Source of the DNA: Dehalococcoidia bacterium
GTDB taxonomy: Bacteria; Chloroflexota; Dehalococcoidia; DSTF01; WHTK01
Assembly: GCA_035574915.1 (NCBI GenBank)
Contig: DATLYJ010000177.1
Span: 1 to 61,450 of the forward strand
Length of the DNA stretch: 61,450 nucleotides
Direction: 5' to 3'
In this document: piece after piece, positions 50,150 to 59,892 of the stretch
How the letters are laid out: every line of letters starts with the position of its first letter
Position numbering within the stretch: the stretch's first letter is position 1
Position numbers and translations under genes: made by a program
The notes under the pieces: model-generated
What the model saw: the letters and a program-made list of their open reading frames with translations, nothing else
What the model was told of the DNA's origin: nothing
Database searches by the model: none

Positions 50150-50390
50150 CGCAGCGGGCGCGGCGGCGCTACGCCCCGAATCCCACGGTGGGGTTATGGC
50201 GCGCTGACGGGCCTGCGCGGCAGGCGTGGTGTCGCGGGCGCAGCGGTGCTGCGCCCCTACGCACCCGGTGGGGTTATGCCGCGCAGACGGGGCCTAAGCG
50301 GCAGGCGAGGTGTCGCGGGCGCAGCCGTGCTGCGCCCCTACGCCCCTGGTGGGTTATGGCGCGCTCGGAGCCAGCCGCGCGGACGCGGGG
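50150..50390. repeat. Three tandem copies of an 81-bp hairpin-bearing repeat
   Basis: The period is 81 bases: TCGCGGGCGCAG at 50232 recurs at 50313, and a diverged first copy begins near 50150. Each unit carries an inverted repeat (GGGCGCAGC-GGT-GCTGCGCCC in the second) followed by CCTACGC and GGTGGGGTTATG. The whole fills the gap between tRNA-Thr and the SDR gene. The pattern resembles repetitive extragenic elements, and the apparent protein reading (GRRGVAGAAVLRPYAPGG repeats) is a by-product. Confidence 0.8.
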
Positions 50391-50397
50391 CGCGGGG

Positions 50398-51123
50398 TCA
50401 GCGGGCGGTCCAGCCCCCGTCGACGACGAGCGCGCAGCCGGTGACGAAGGACGCCTCGTCCGAGGCGAGGAAGAGGAAGGCGTTCGCGATCTCCTCCGGC
50501 CTGCCGGCGCGCCCTAAAGGCGTCTGGGACTCGATGCGGCGGCGCCCGGCCTCGTTCTCCATGATGCCGCGCGTCATCTCCGTCTCGATCCAGCCGGGGC
50601 AGACGCAGTTGACGCGCACCCCCCGCGGCCCCAGCAGCAGCGCGAACTCGCGCGTGAGGCCGATGACGCCGTGCTTGGCCGCGACGTACGGCCCCGTGCC
50701 CCCCAACCCCACGAGGCCGGCGATCGAGGCCGTGTTCACGATGGCGCCGCCTCCGGCCGCTGCCATGGCCTCGCCGGCGATGCGGCAACCGTAGTACACG
50801 CCGCTGAGGTTCACCGCGATCGTGCGGTCCCAGTCGAAGCCGCCGCCGACGCCGGCGTTGTTCACCATGATGTCGAGGCGGCCGAAGGCCTCGACAGCCT
50901 CCCTTACGGTCGCCGCGACCTCGCCTTCATCCGACACGTCGAGCAGCCGGTAAGTGGCCTGGCCGCCGCCTTTGCCGATCGCCTCGGCGACCTCGGCGGC
51001 ATTGCCAACGTCGATGTCGGCGACCAGCACGCGACAGCCCTCGCGGGCGAAGGCCTCGCAGATCGCGCGGCCGATGCCGCGGCCGCCTCCCGTGACGATC
51101 GCTGACTTGCCGGACAGTCGCAT
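50398..51123 (-). CDS. Short-chain dehydrogenase/reductase
   Basis: A 241-residue classical SDR: cofactor loop VTGGGRGIGRAI, acidic residue in VLVADIDVGNAAE after strand 2 (NAD preference), NNAGVGGGFDWDR, catalytic Ser in IVNTASIAGLVG, catalytic YVAAKHG (Tyr-x-x-x-Lys) and CPGWIETEM. All catalytic residues are intact. Substrate is unknown. ATG 51123 has AAAGGA immediately upstream. It is divergent from the cyclase gene and its end abuts the tandem repeat array. Confidence 0.94.
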   Translation of the reverse strand: MRLSGKSAIVTGGGRGIGRAICEAFAREGCRVLVADIDVGNAAEVAEAIGKGGGQATYRLLDVSDEGEVAATVREAVEAFGRLDIMVNNAGVGGGFDWDRTIAVNLSGVYYGCRIAGEAMAAAGGGAIVNTASIAGLVGLGGTGPYVAAKHGVIGLTREFALLLGPRGVRVNCVCPGWIETEMTRGIMENEAGRRRIESQTPLGRAGRPEEIANAFLFLASDEASFVTGCALVVDGGWTAR

Positions 51124-51270
51124 TCCTTTCCCCCTTCTCCCAGGACGCGTCCGCGGGATCATAGCGCAAGCCCTACGCCCGGCCTCCTCGCGCCGGCAGG
51201 GAGCGCGCGGCTTCGTCCTTGTAGCGGTAGGACGGCGGCCTTAACCTTCGTGTACCGGAGGAGGGGCCGA

Positions 51271-54200
51271 GTGGTACTGGACGGATTGCGCTGCGAGCTC
51301 TGCGGTCAGATGAACCCGCCCGACGCGCGGTTCTGCAATTCCTGCGGCTCCAGCCTCGAGGCGAAGTGCCCGGACTGCGGGCGCCTGAACCCGCCCGGCA
51401 GCGCCTTCTGCAACAACTGCGGCCGCCGCCTGCGGCCCGCGCCCGCGCAGGCCGCGATCGAGACGCCGCGGCACCTGGCCGAGCGCATCCTCCGCGACCG
51501 CGCCGGCCTCGAGGGCGAGCGGCGCAACGTGACCGTCCTCTTCATCGACGCCGCTGACTCCACGGCCACGGGCTCCCGGGTGGACATGGAGGTGCTGCAC
51601 GCTGTCGTGCGCGAGTGCACGCAACGCATGGCCGACGCCGTGCACCGCTATGAGGGCACCGTGACGCAGTTCCGCGGGGACGGCATCATGGCCATCTTCG
51701 GCGCGCCCATCGCGCACGAGGACAGCGCCCGGCGCGCCGTAGCCGCGGCCCTGGCGATGCGCGACTCGCTGGTGGCATTCAGCACCGAGCTGCAGGCCGC
51801 CGGCAGGCCCCACTTCCGCTACCGCATCGGCCTGAACTCGGGGCCCGTGGTCGTGGGCCGGATCGGCGACGACCTTTCGATGGACTACACGGCCATCGGC
51901 GACACGGTGAACCTGGCGGCGCGCATGGAGGCCGCGGCCCGGAACGACTCCATCTACATCACGGACGCGGTGTACCGGCAGGTGCGCGAGTACTTCGAGT
52001 TCAGGCCCCTGGGCCAGCTCGAAGTGAAAGGCAAGGCCGAACCGGTCGAGGCCTACGAGGTGCTGCGGGCGCTGCCCGTGCGCGACCGCCTGGAAGCGAT
52101 CGCGGCGCGCGGGCTGAGCCCCTTCGTCGGGCGTGAGCGGGAGCTTGCGGCGCTGCGCGGCTACTTCGAACAGGCGCGCCGCGGGCAAGGCCACGTGGTC
52201 TTCATCTCGGGCGAGGCGGGCATGGGCAAGTCGCGCCTTCTACTCGAGTTCCGCCGCTCGCTGGGCGAAGACGGCGCTACCTGGGTGGAGGCGCACTGTA
52301 ACGCCTACGCCCGCAACACGCCCTACGTCGCGATCACGGAGGTGCTGAAGAGCGCGTTCGCCCTGGACGAGGCCGACACCGAGGACGTGGTGGTAGGGCG
52401 CGTCCAGGCCGCGGTGGCCGAGTGGGACGAGGCGGCGCAGCCCACGGCCGCCTATCTGCGCTTCCTCCTGAACGTCGACCCGGGCGACGCGGCGCTGGCG
52501 TCGATGGACGCCGGGGCGCGCCGCGCCGGAGTGCTGGACAGCCTGCGGGCCCTCCTCCTGCAGCTGTCGCGGCGGCGTCCCGTCGTGCTGGTCGTGGAGG
52601 ACTTGCACTGGATCGACGCCCAGTCACAGGACGCGCTCGCCGGACTGATCGACGTCAGCGCTTCGGCGCCGGTGCTGATGCTCCTCACCTTCCGGCCGGG
52701 CTACAGCCAGCCCTTCGGCGACCGCAGCTACTTCAGCCGGATCGCCCTGAGCAACCTCGGCGCGGAGGAATCGGCGCTCATCTCGGAGTCGTTGATCGAG
52801 GGCGCCGCATTGCCGGAGGAGGTCCGGCGGCTGATCTTCAGCAAGGCGGAGGGCAACCCCTTCTACGTCGAAGAGGTCACGAAGTCGCTGGTCGAATCGG
52901 GCGCGCTCAGGCGGAGCAACGGCACGCTGGCGCCAGCCCGGCCCCTGAGCCAGATCCAGATCCCGGACACCATTCAGGGCGTCATCCTCAGCCGCATCGA
53001 CCGCCTCGACCGCCGCGCGCGGGAGGCGATCCAGCTTGCCTCGGTAATCGGGCGCGAGTTCACGGTGCGGCTGCTGCAGCGCATCTCGGACGTCGAAGCA
53101 CAGCTCGAGGGGCTGCTCGGGGAGCTCAAGGGCCTGGAGCTGATCTACGAGAAGGCCTTCTTCCCCGAGCTCTCCTACATGTTCAAGCACGCCCTCACGC
53201 ACGACGTCGCCTATTCGACCCTCCTCGTGGAGCGGCGGCGCGCGCTGCACAGGGTCGTCGCGCAGGCGATCGAGGACCTCTACTCGGAGCGCCTGGCCGA
53301 GCACTACGAGATGCTTGCGCACCACTTCTACGAGGCGCAGGACTGGGACAAGGCGCTCGACTACCTGACGAAGGCCGCCCGCAAGGCGCTCGACACCTAT
53401 GCCCACGCGGAGGCGACATCCTTCCTCGAACGCGCGATGGAGGCGGTCGAGCGCGCATCGACGCCGGAGCGGGACCAGGTGCGCGCTGACCTGCAGGCCT
53501 ACCGGGGCCGGGCGCTGATCCAGGCCGCGGCGTGGCCCCGCGCGCGACCCGACCTCGAGTCGGCGCTGGCGGCACTCTCGCCCGAGCGCCTGGAGCGCAG
53601 ACTCGAAGTCCTCGGGGACCTGGCGATGGCCTGCTGGTGGAGCCGCGACACTCCCGCGATGCGCCGCTACGCCGGCGACCTGCGCGCGCTGGCGAGCGAG
53701 ATGGGCCGCGAAGACCTGGTCACCGTCGCGGACGCCTGGCTCGCGGCCGCGCTCAGCGCCGAGGGTGACCCGCTGCGCAGCCTCAGTGAACTGACGGCAA
53801 TCGCGGAGCGGGCGCGGAAACTGCGGGTCACGATGCCGCCCGGCCCGGGGTCATTCGTCCCGCTGTGGAACTACTGGACGGGGCGTCTGGACGAGGCGGT
53901 GCGCGTGGGGCGCGAGGCGGTCGAGCGCGCGCGGCGGGAGAATCATGTCCTCATGCTCATGGAGGCCTTGCCTCACTTCGCGGTGTCGCTGGCGGCGCAC
54001 GGCGACTACGCCGAGGCCCTGGAGGTGTACCGGGAGGCGCGCCAGGTAGGCGAGCGCTACGGGGCCAAGGCGCCGCTCTCGCGCGCGATCGCCATGGAGG
54101 CGGGCATGCACCTGGACCTCCTCGACTTCGAGGGCGCCGCGACGCTCCAGCAGGAGGCGCGCGAGGTCGCGGCCGCGGCAGGCTTCCCGCCGGCGGCTGT

Positions 54201-54726
54201 CAGCGCCGGGATCGACCTGCTCCTGAACCTTGCGCGCCAGGGCCGGCCCGCGGAAGCGGAGGCGATCGAGCCGGAGATCGCGGCCGCGGTTGAGCGAGAG
54301 GCCGGTTGGCACGGCTGGCTCTGGCGTCTGCGGCTCGCCCAGGCGCGGGCCGAGTTGGCGCTGGTCCGCGGCGACTGGCAGCAAGCGGTCCGGCAGGCGG
54401 ACGAAGCCATCGAGCGTAGCCTGGCGACCGGGCGCGTGAAGTATCAGGTGGCGGCGCTGGGCGTGCGCGGCGCCGCTCGTTCGGCGCTGGGCAACCGCGA
54501 AGACGCCGTAACCGACCTCCGGCGGGCCATAGACCTGGCCCGCGGGACGCGCGACCCGGCCATGCTTCTGCGCGCCATGCTTGCGCTCCTGGTTGTCCAG
54601 CAGGACGAGGCGGCCCTGACCGAGGCGCGAGAGGTGGCGGACCGCATTGCCGCGGCGCTCCCGGGCGGCCTGCAGGGGCGGTTCATCGCGGCAGCGCCCC
54701 TGCGCCTGATCCGCCGGTCTACATGA
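51271..54726 (+). CDS. Class III adenylyl cyclase with zinc ribbons, AAA ATPase and TPR-like domain
   Basis: A 1,151-residue signalling protein. Two zinc ribbons open it (CELCGQMNPPDARFCNSCG and CPDCGRLNPPGSAFCNNCG), then a class III cyclase domain: metal Asp93 in VLFIDAADST, Asp137 in FRGDGIMAIFG, and the purine/transition-state region YTAIGDTVNLAARMEAA. A linker leads to an AAA module (GREREL; Walker A GEAGMGKS about 314-321; Walker B VLVVEDLHWIDAQS) and a long helical TPR-like C-terminus. Predicted cytoplasmic; cAMP formation is expected but not certain. GTG 51271 has GGAGGAGGGG upstream. This family is common in Chloroflexota and Actinobacteria as a maltotriose-regulator-like ATPase coupled to a cyclase. 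Confidence 0.92.
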   Translation: MVLDGLRCELCGQMNPPDARFCNSCGSSLEAKCPDCGRLNPPGSAFCNNCGRRLRPAPAQAAIETPRHLAERILRDRAGLEGERRNVTVLFIDAADSTATGSRVDMEVLHAVVRECTQRMADAVHRYEGTVTQFRGDGIMAIFGAPIAHEDSARRAVAAALAMRDSLVAFSTELQAAGRPHFRYRIGLNSGPVVVGRIGDDLSMDYTAIGDTVNLAARMEAAARNDSIYITDAVYRQVREYFEFRPLGQLEVKGKAEPVEAYEVLRALPVRDRLEAIAARGLSPFVGRERELAALRGYFEQARRGQGHVVFISGEAGMGKSRLLLEFRRSLGEDGATWVEAHCNAYARNTPYVAITEVLKSAFALDEADTEDVVVGRVQAAVAEWDEAAQPTAAYLRFLLNVDPGDAALASMDAGARRAGVLDSLRALLLQLSRRRPVVLVVEDLHWIDAQSQDALAGLIDVSASAPVLMLLTFRPGYSQPFGDRSYFSRIALSNLGAEESALISESLIEGAALPEEVRRLIFSKAEGNPFYVEEVTKSLVESGALRRSNGTLAPARPLSQIQIPDTIQGVILSRIDRLDRRAREAIQLASVIGREFTVRLLQRISDVEAQLEGLLGELKGLELIYEKAFFPELSYMFKHALTHDVAYSTLLVERRRALHRVVAQAIEDLYSERLAEHYEMLAHHFYEAQDWDKALDYLTKAARKALDTYAHAEATSFLERAMEAVERASTPERDQVRADLQAYRGRALIQAAAWPRARPDLESALAALSPERLERRLEVLGDLAMACWWSRDTPAMRRYAGDLRALASEMGREDLVTVADAWLAAALSAEGDPLRSLSELTAIAERARKLRVTMPPGPGSFVPLWNYWTGRLDEAVRVGREAVERARRENHVLMLMEALPHFAVSLAAHGDYAEALEVYREARQVGERYGAKAPLSRAIAMEAGMHLDLLDFEGAATLQQEAREVAAAAGFPPAAVSAGIDLLLNLARQGRPAEAEAIEPEIAAAVEREAGWHGWLWRLRLAQARAELALVRGDWQQAVRQADEAIERSLATGRVKYQVAALGVRGAARSALGNREDAVTDLRRAIDLARGTRDPAMLLRAMLALLVVQQDEAALTEAREVADRIAAALPGGLQGRFIAAAPLRLIRRST

Positions 54727-55237
54727 GCTCAGGCTCGAAGCGGCCGATGCCCGCCATCCCGGACAGGGCGCCAGCGCGCAGCTCGACGGCCTGGAAGGCG
54801 TCCGGCGCGGCGAGCTCGCCGGCGTAGCGAATGCCGAAGGCGCTCGCGGGACGGAACCCGAAACGGCCGTAGTACGCCGGGTTGCCCAGGAGGAACACAG
54901 CTCCATAGCCGAGCGCCCGGCAGCGCTCGAGGCCTTCCCGCGCGAGCGCCGACCCGATGCCGCGGCCCTGCCAGGCGGGGAGCACGGCCAGCGGCGCCAG
55001 CGCCGCCTCGGCACGCATCTCCCCGCCAGCCTCGATGGTGAAAGGGCTGAACATCACGTGGCCCACGACCTCGTCGCCGATGACGGCGACGAGCGAGAGG
55101 AAGGACTTGCCGTGGTCCCGCAGCGCGTCGACGATGCTCGCCTCGTCCGGCCTCCCGAACGCGAGCTCGTTGACGTTCCGGATGGCGCCAGCATCGGCGT
55201 CCGTTTCTTCGCGGATGGTGACAGGTGCCGAGACCAC
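54719..55237 (-). CDS. GNAT family N-acetyltransferase
   Basis: A 172-residue GNAT of the YhbS type: VTIREETDADAGAIRNVNEL, LVAVIGDEVVGHVMFSPFTI, LAPLAVLPAWQGRGIGSALA (acetyl-CoA loop QGRGIG), EGLERCRALGYGAVFLLGNP and YYGRFGFRPASAFGI, the typical end of the fold. Soluble, substrate unknown. The start was put at GTG 55237 because the fold begins there; an ATG 43 codons upstream adds only Arg/Pro-rich sequence. It is convergent with and overlaps the cyclase end by 8 bases. Confidence 0.9.
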   Translation of the reverse strand: MVSAPVTIREETDADAGAIRNVNELAFGRPDEASIVDALRDHGKSFLSLVAVIGDEVVGHVMFSPFTIEAGGEMRAEAALAPLAVLPAWQGRGIGSALAREGLERCRALGYGAVFLLGNPAYYGRFGFRPASAFGIRYAGELAAPDAFQAVELRAGALSGMAGIGRFEPELM

Positions 55238-55445
55238 GCCGCCACGGTAACGGCGCCCGCCCTCTCGCTCCAGGCCTTCGCGGAGAAAGCGGAACTGGCG
55301 TAAGGCCACCGACCGGCACCCCGGCGGGACCGGTTCAGGCCGGAAAGGACTAAAGGCCCGCGACATGGCCCGGATGTAGTCCTCATCTCATCCCCTCCGC
55401 CTCTGCTAGAATCGGGCAACTCGGCTGAAAAGCCAGGGAGGTGCC

Positions 55446-56681
55446 ATGACCGAGGCTTCGCGAGACGGCGCTATGCCGCCGGCAGCGCCACAGGCCCTCG
55501 ACGGCCTGCGCGTGCTCGACCTGACGCAGTACATCGCCGGGCCCTTCTGTACCAAGCTCATGGCAGACTTCGGCGCCGAAGTGATCAAGGTCGAACCTCC
55601 CGGCATCGGCGATGTCAGCCGCGGCTACGGCCCTTTCAGGGGTGACCTGCCGGACCGTGAGGCGAGCGGCCTTTACCTGTACTGCAACACGAACAAGAAG
55701 AGCATCACGCTCGACATCGAGACCGAGGCCGGCCTGGAGATAGCCCGCCGCCTCGCCTCACAGGTCGACGTCGTCGTCGAGAGCTACCCGCCCGGGCGCA
55801 TGGCCGAACTCGGGCTGGGGTACGAGCACCTTTCCCTCCTTAACCCGAAGCTCGTCCTCCTCTCGATTTCGATGTTCGGGCAGGACGGCCCCTGGCGCGA
55901 CTGGAAAGCGGACGAGGTCAACCTGCACGCCATCAGCGGCCTGATGTCGATTACGGGCGAGCCGGACCGGGAGCCATTGAAGAACGGCGGCCACCAGGCG
56001 CTGTACAACACCGGCATCAATGCCTTCACCGCCGTCACTATGGCGGTCTACGCCCAGCAGACCATGGGCGTGGGCCAGCACGTCGATGTCTCCGCCTACG
56101 AAACCATGTCGTTCCTCCTCGAGCCGCCCCGGGTGTTGCAGGCCTCTCAGCAGGGCACCTTCACCGAGCGCGTGGGTAATCGCACCACGCTTCTGCCCGC
56201 GGCCGATGGTCACGTGAACGTGATCCGCGGCGGCTCCGGCGTCTTCGTCGAGGTGCTGGCTAAGGTGACGGGAAACGACTCCTTCCTGGTCCCCCACCTG
56301 CGCAACGCGCCCCTAGTCGGGCCTGGCGCCGCTGAGGCGAACGAGGAGATCGAAGCATTGCTCATGCCCTGGACCATCGAGCATGGCAAGGAGGAGTTCT
56401 ACCACGCCGGCCAGGCGGGAGGTCAGAACTTCGGCTACGTCGCTTCGCCGGCGGACATGCTGAACTCGCCCCAACTCCGTGCCCGCGGCTACTACGTCGA
56501 AGTTGACCACCCCGTTGCCGGCCGGCTCACCTACCCGGGAGCTCCGTTCAAGATGAGCGAAACGCCCTGGCGCGCCGGCCGCGCCCCGCTCCTGGGCGAA
56601 CACAATGAAGAGGTCTACTGCGGGCTGCTGGGGTACTCCCGCGCAGAGCTTGTCGACCTCAGCCGCGCCGGCGTCATCTAG
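55446..56681 (+). CDS. CaiB/BaiF family CoA-transferase (first of pair)
   Basis: A 411-residue family III CoA-transferase, which moves CoA between carboxylates through enzyme-bound acyl intermediates. Marks are LDGLRVLDLTQYIAGPFCTK, MADFGAEVIKVEPPGIGDVS, NTNKKSITLDIETEAGLEIA and VVESYPPGRMAELGLGYE, where the catalytic Asp of the classic VxxENxRPG(D/A) region appears as ESYPPG, followed by LLSISMFGQDGP. ATG 55446 has GGGAGG upstream. It is paired with a second family member 8 bases downstream, so a heteromeric enzyme is likely. Confidence 0.92.
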   Translation: MTEASRDGAMPPAAPQALDGLRVLDLTQYIAGPFCTKLMADFGAEVIKVEPPGIGDVSRGYGPFRGDLPDREASGLYLYCNTNKKSITLDIETEAGLEIARRLASQVDVVVESYPPGRMAELGLGYEHLSLLNPKLVLLSISMFGQDGPWRDWKADEVNLHAISGLMSITGEPDREPLKNGGHQALYNTGINAFTAVTMAVYAQQTMGVGQHVDVSAYETMSFLLEPPRVLQASQQGTFTERVGNRTTLLPAADGHVNVIRGGSGVFVEVLAKVTGNDSFLVPHLRNAPLVGPGAAEANEEIEALLMPWTIEHGKEEFYHAGQAGGQNFGYVASPADMLNSPQLRARGYYVEVDHPVAGRLTYPGAPFKMSETPWRAGRAPLLGEHNEEVYCGLLGYSRAELVDLSRAGVI

Positions 56682-56689
56682 GAGGAGAC

Positions 56690-58042
56690 ATGGCTGGTCT
56701 GCTCGAAGGCATCCGCGTGATCGACCTCAGCACGATCTGGGCCGCCCCTCTAGGCACCCGCTGGCTGGCCGACATGGGCGCCGAGGTCATCAAGGTCCAG
56801 GAAGTGCCCAGGCTGACGCCCGCGATAATCCAGCGCCTCCGACGCCTGCAGGAGCAGCGGCAGCAGGAGACCGCGGCGGCAGCTGCCGGCGGCGGCGCCG
56901 CCACGGCCGCGCCGCCCCGTCCCGCCGGCCTCAACCCGAACCAGAATCCCGTGATGGCCGAGAAAGGCCTCACCGGATATGTGCTCCAGGCCGAGGGCAA
57001 CAAGAAAGCCGTCAGCCTCGACTTCGAGAAGCCCCGCGGCCGCGAGCTGCTCGTCCGCCTCATCGAGATGTCCGACATCGTCGTCGACAACCATCGCCCC
57101 ATCGTCCTCGAGCGCATCGGTCTCGACTTCGAGGGCCTGACGCGCATCAAGCCCGGCATCATCCTCCTAAAGGTCGCCGCCATGGGGCAGACCGGGCCGG
57201 AGCGCAACTATTCCGGCTTCGGCGCGACCATCGACGGCCTTGGCGGCCTCGCTTTCCATACCGGCTACCACGACGTGCCCGACCAGCCCGTGCGCAGCGG
57301 GATCAACTACGCGGACCCCATCGCCGGCATGTACGTCGGCAGCGCCCTCATGATGGCGCTCCTCCACCGCCGGCGTACCGGCCGCGGCCAGGAGATCGAC
57401 GTCAGCCTCCGCGAGACGCTGCCCATCGCCGAGATGTTCATGGAGTACTCCATGAACGGCCGCTTCTTCCCCCGCATCGGCAACCGCGAGATGGGGCGCG
57501 CGCCCCACGGGGTCTACCGCTGCCAGGGCGCCGACCGCTGGATCGCCATCGCCGTCAACTCCGACGCCGAGTGGCGGTCCCTCTGCGCCGCAATGGGCGA
57601 TCCGGAGTGGGCGCACGCGCCCGAATTCGCCGACATGCACAGCCGCTGGCGCAACCACGACGCCCTCGACGCGCGCCTGAACGCCTGGACCTCTACCCAG
57701 GACGACCTTGCCCTCGCCGAGCGCCTGCAGGCGGCCGGCGTCGCGGCCACGCCGGTGCTAACGCCGCCTGAAGCCGTGCGTTCTCCCCACCACCAGGCTC
57801 GCGGCTGGTGGCACATCATGCACCAGGAGCACATGGGGGCCTACCACTACTACGGCCCCGGCTGGCGCCTGTCCGCCACCCCCGCCCGGATCCACTCGCC
57901 GCCGCCCTACCACGCCCAGCACAACCGCGAGGTCCTGCAGGGCATGCTCGGACTGAGCGACGCCGAGTACGACCAGTTGCTCGCTGACCAGATCACCAGC
58001 GAGTCCGCCCTGCCGGTGCTGCCGCCGGGCGACAACCCCTGA
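56690..58042 (+). CDS. CaiB/BaiF family CoA-transferase (second of pair) with inserted Ala/Gln segment
   Basis: A 450-residue family III CoA-transferase: LEGIRVIDLSTIWAAPLGTR, ADMGAEVIKVQEVPRLTPAI, GNKKAVSLDFEKPRGRELLV, IVVDNHRPIVLERIGLDFE and KVAAMGQTGPERNYSGFGA. Compared with its partner it carries about 50 extra residues after the second motif, a helical Gln/Arg segment (LRRLQEQRQQE) followed by AAAAAGGGAATAAPPRPAG, which sits where other members have a short loop. It starts 8 bases after the first gene with AGGAGG upstream. The substrate is not predictable from sequence. Confidence 0.9.
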   Translation: MAGLLEGIRVIDLSTIWAAPLGTRWLADMGAEVIKVQEVPRLTPAIIQRLRRLQEQRQQETAAAAAGGGAATAAPPRPAGLNPNQNPVMAEKGLTGYVLQAEGNKKAVSLDFEKPRGRELLVRLIEMSDIVVDNHRPIVLERIGLDFEGLTRIKPGIILLKVAAMGQTGPERNYSGFGATIDGLGGLAFHTGYHDVPDQPVRSGINYADPIAGMYVGSALMMALLHRRRTGRGQEIDVSLRETLPIAEMFMEYSMNGRFFPRIGNREMGRAPHGVYRCQGADRWIAIAVNSDAEWRSLCAAMGDPEWAHAPEFADMHSRWRNHDALDARLNAWTSTQDDLALAERLQAAGVAATPVLTPPEAVRSPHHQARGWWHIMHQEHMGAYHYYGPGWRLSATPARIHSPPPYHAQHNREVLQGMLGLSDAEYDQLLADQITSESALPVLPPGDNP

Positions 58043-58075
58043 GGGCCGGGCAACCCGACTTCCCTGACCTGGGAC

Positions 58076-58687
58076 TCAACCCGCGGGCCGAAGGTCGCCG
58101 CGCAGGTAGTGCCAGGCGCGGTACAGGCCGGCAAGGCTGAAGCCATCGAAGATCGCCGACTCCTGCGCCTGTGCCAGCGCTTCCCCCAGGGGCATGCGCC
58201 GCACCTCGAGCTGCTCGGTCTCATCGGGCGCCGCCCGGACTGCCGAGAGGTCCTGTGCCAGGTAGAGGAAGCCGACCTGGTCCGTGACGCTGTTCGAGAT
58301 CTCGATGTGACCGAGCGCCGTCCACGACCCCGCCGACAGGCCAGCCTCCTCGCGCAGCTCCCGCTGCGCCGCCGCGAGCGGCTCTTCGCCCGCATCGGCG
58401 TATCCCGTCACGATCTCCCAGGAGTAGCTATCGGTCGGATACCGGTACTGGCCGACCAGATAGACGGCGCCATCGTCGCCGAGGGCGACAACGCCCACCG
58501 CCGGCTCGAACTCCACCACCCCGTAGATGCCCGGCCTGCCGTCGGGCCGCAGCACGCTGTCCTCTCGCACCCGGATCCAGGGGTTGCGGTAGACCTCGCG
58601 CGTGTCCAGGACCCGCCAGGGGCCACGAGTCTGGCCGGGCGCCGCCGCCCTCGGTTTCGGGGGACGCTGGGGTACGGGGGCCTCCAC
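58076..58687 (-). CDS. NUDIX hydrolase (ADP-ribose pyrophosphatase-like)
   Basis: A 203-residue NUDIX protein. The nudix box is complete: GYADAGEEPLAAAQRELREE then AGL, matching Gx5Ex7REUXEEXGU. The preceding strand is VYLVGQYRYPTDSYSWEIV, as in ADP-ribose pyrophosphatases that hydrolyse nucleotide sugars. GTG 58687 (MEAPVPQRPP) is preferred; an ATG at 58765 would add 26 residues but its start and SD-like GAAGGA are within a TTCG-loop hairpin. Divergent from the TerC gene. Confidence 0.88.
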   Translation of the reverse strand: MEAPVPQRPPKPRAAAPGQTRGPWRVLDTREVYRNPWIRVREDSVLRPDGRPGIYGVVEFEPAVGVVALGDDGAVYLVGQYRYPTDSYSWEIVTGYADAGEEPLAAAQRELREEAGLSAGSWTALGHIEISNSVTDQVGFLYLAQDLSAVRAAPDETEQLEVRRMPLGEALAQAQESAIFDGFSLAGLYRAWHYLRGDLRPAG

Positions 58688-59088
58688 GCCGCCATCATAG
58701 GCGGCGGCGATCGCCGGAGAAAACGCAAGGCCCGGGGGGAGCGGACCCGGGCCCTGCCGCTTCATCCTTCCGAAGAAGGACTAAGCGCCTTGTGAGCGCC
58801 CCGAGGGGCGGTCGCGGCTCTCGCCGCTTCGTCATACTAGCACCGGCGGCCCCATTTTGAACATAAGCGACGCCGGTCTGGAGAACGCAGACTAGTACCG
58901 GCCTCGCGCCTTGTCAACTACGTCCGGCCTCTGGCAGTTGCCCTCTGCCAGCATGAGCCAGAGGGCCGCCGCCTGCCGAAGCCCTGGCCCATCCTGCCTC
59001 GTGGCCCGCAGCTCTGCCCTCCGCCTCCCAAGGCCAATGCCTGACGCGCGGCGCCGGCCCCGATACCATGCGGGCGGGAGGTGCTCAC
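58688..59088. other. Divergent intergenic region with hairpins
   Basis: The gap between divergent NUDIX and TerC genes contains no protein gene. It holds a small perfect hairpin with a TTCG loop on the minus strand (58765-58780), the near-repeat ACTAGCACCGG/ACTAGTACCGG, and a stem GCCCTCTG / CAGAGGGC near 58939-58965. No metal-sensing riboswitch that I could recognise is present, although TerC genes are sometimes controlled by one. Confidence 0.5.
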
Positions 59089-59841
<753 letters not shown>

Positions 59842-59854
59842 GCAGACAACCCTC

Positions 59855-59890
59855 CGCCGGGGCGTCGCCAACGCCGCCCGCGCCCCGGCG
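59855..59890. terminator. GC hairpin between convergent genes
   Basis: CGCCGGGGCG (59855-59864) can pair with CGCCCCGGCG (59881-59890), lying between the end of the TerC gene and the stop of the convergent lipoprotein gene. No T-tract on either strand, so it may only mark the transcript ends. Confidence 0.4.
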
Positions 59891-59892
59891 CC

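Noticed and set aside
50150-50390. A CRISPR-like array.
   Set aside because: The repeats are 81-bp tandem units with no unique spacers and no cas genes in the window.
58688-59088. A yybP-ykoY manganese riboswitch upstream of the TerC gene.
   Set aside because: I could find hairpins but not the conserved motif of this class, so no riboswitch is claimed.
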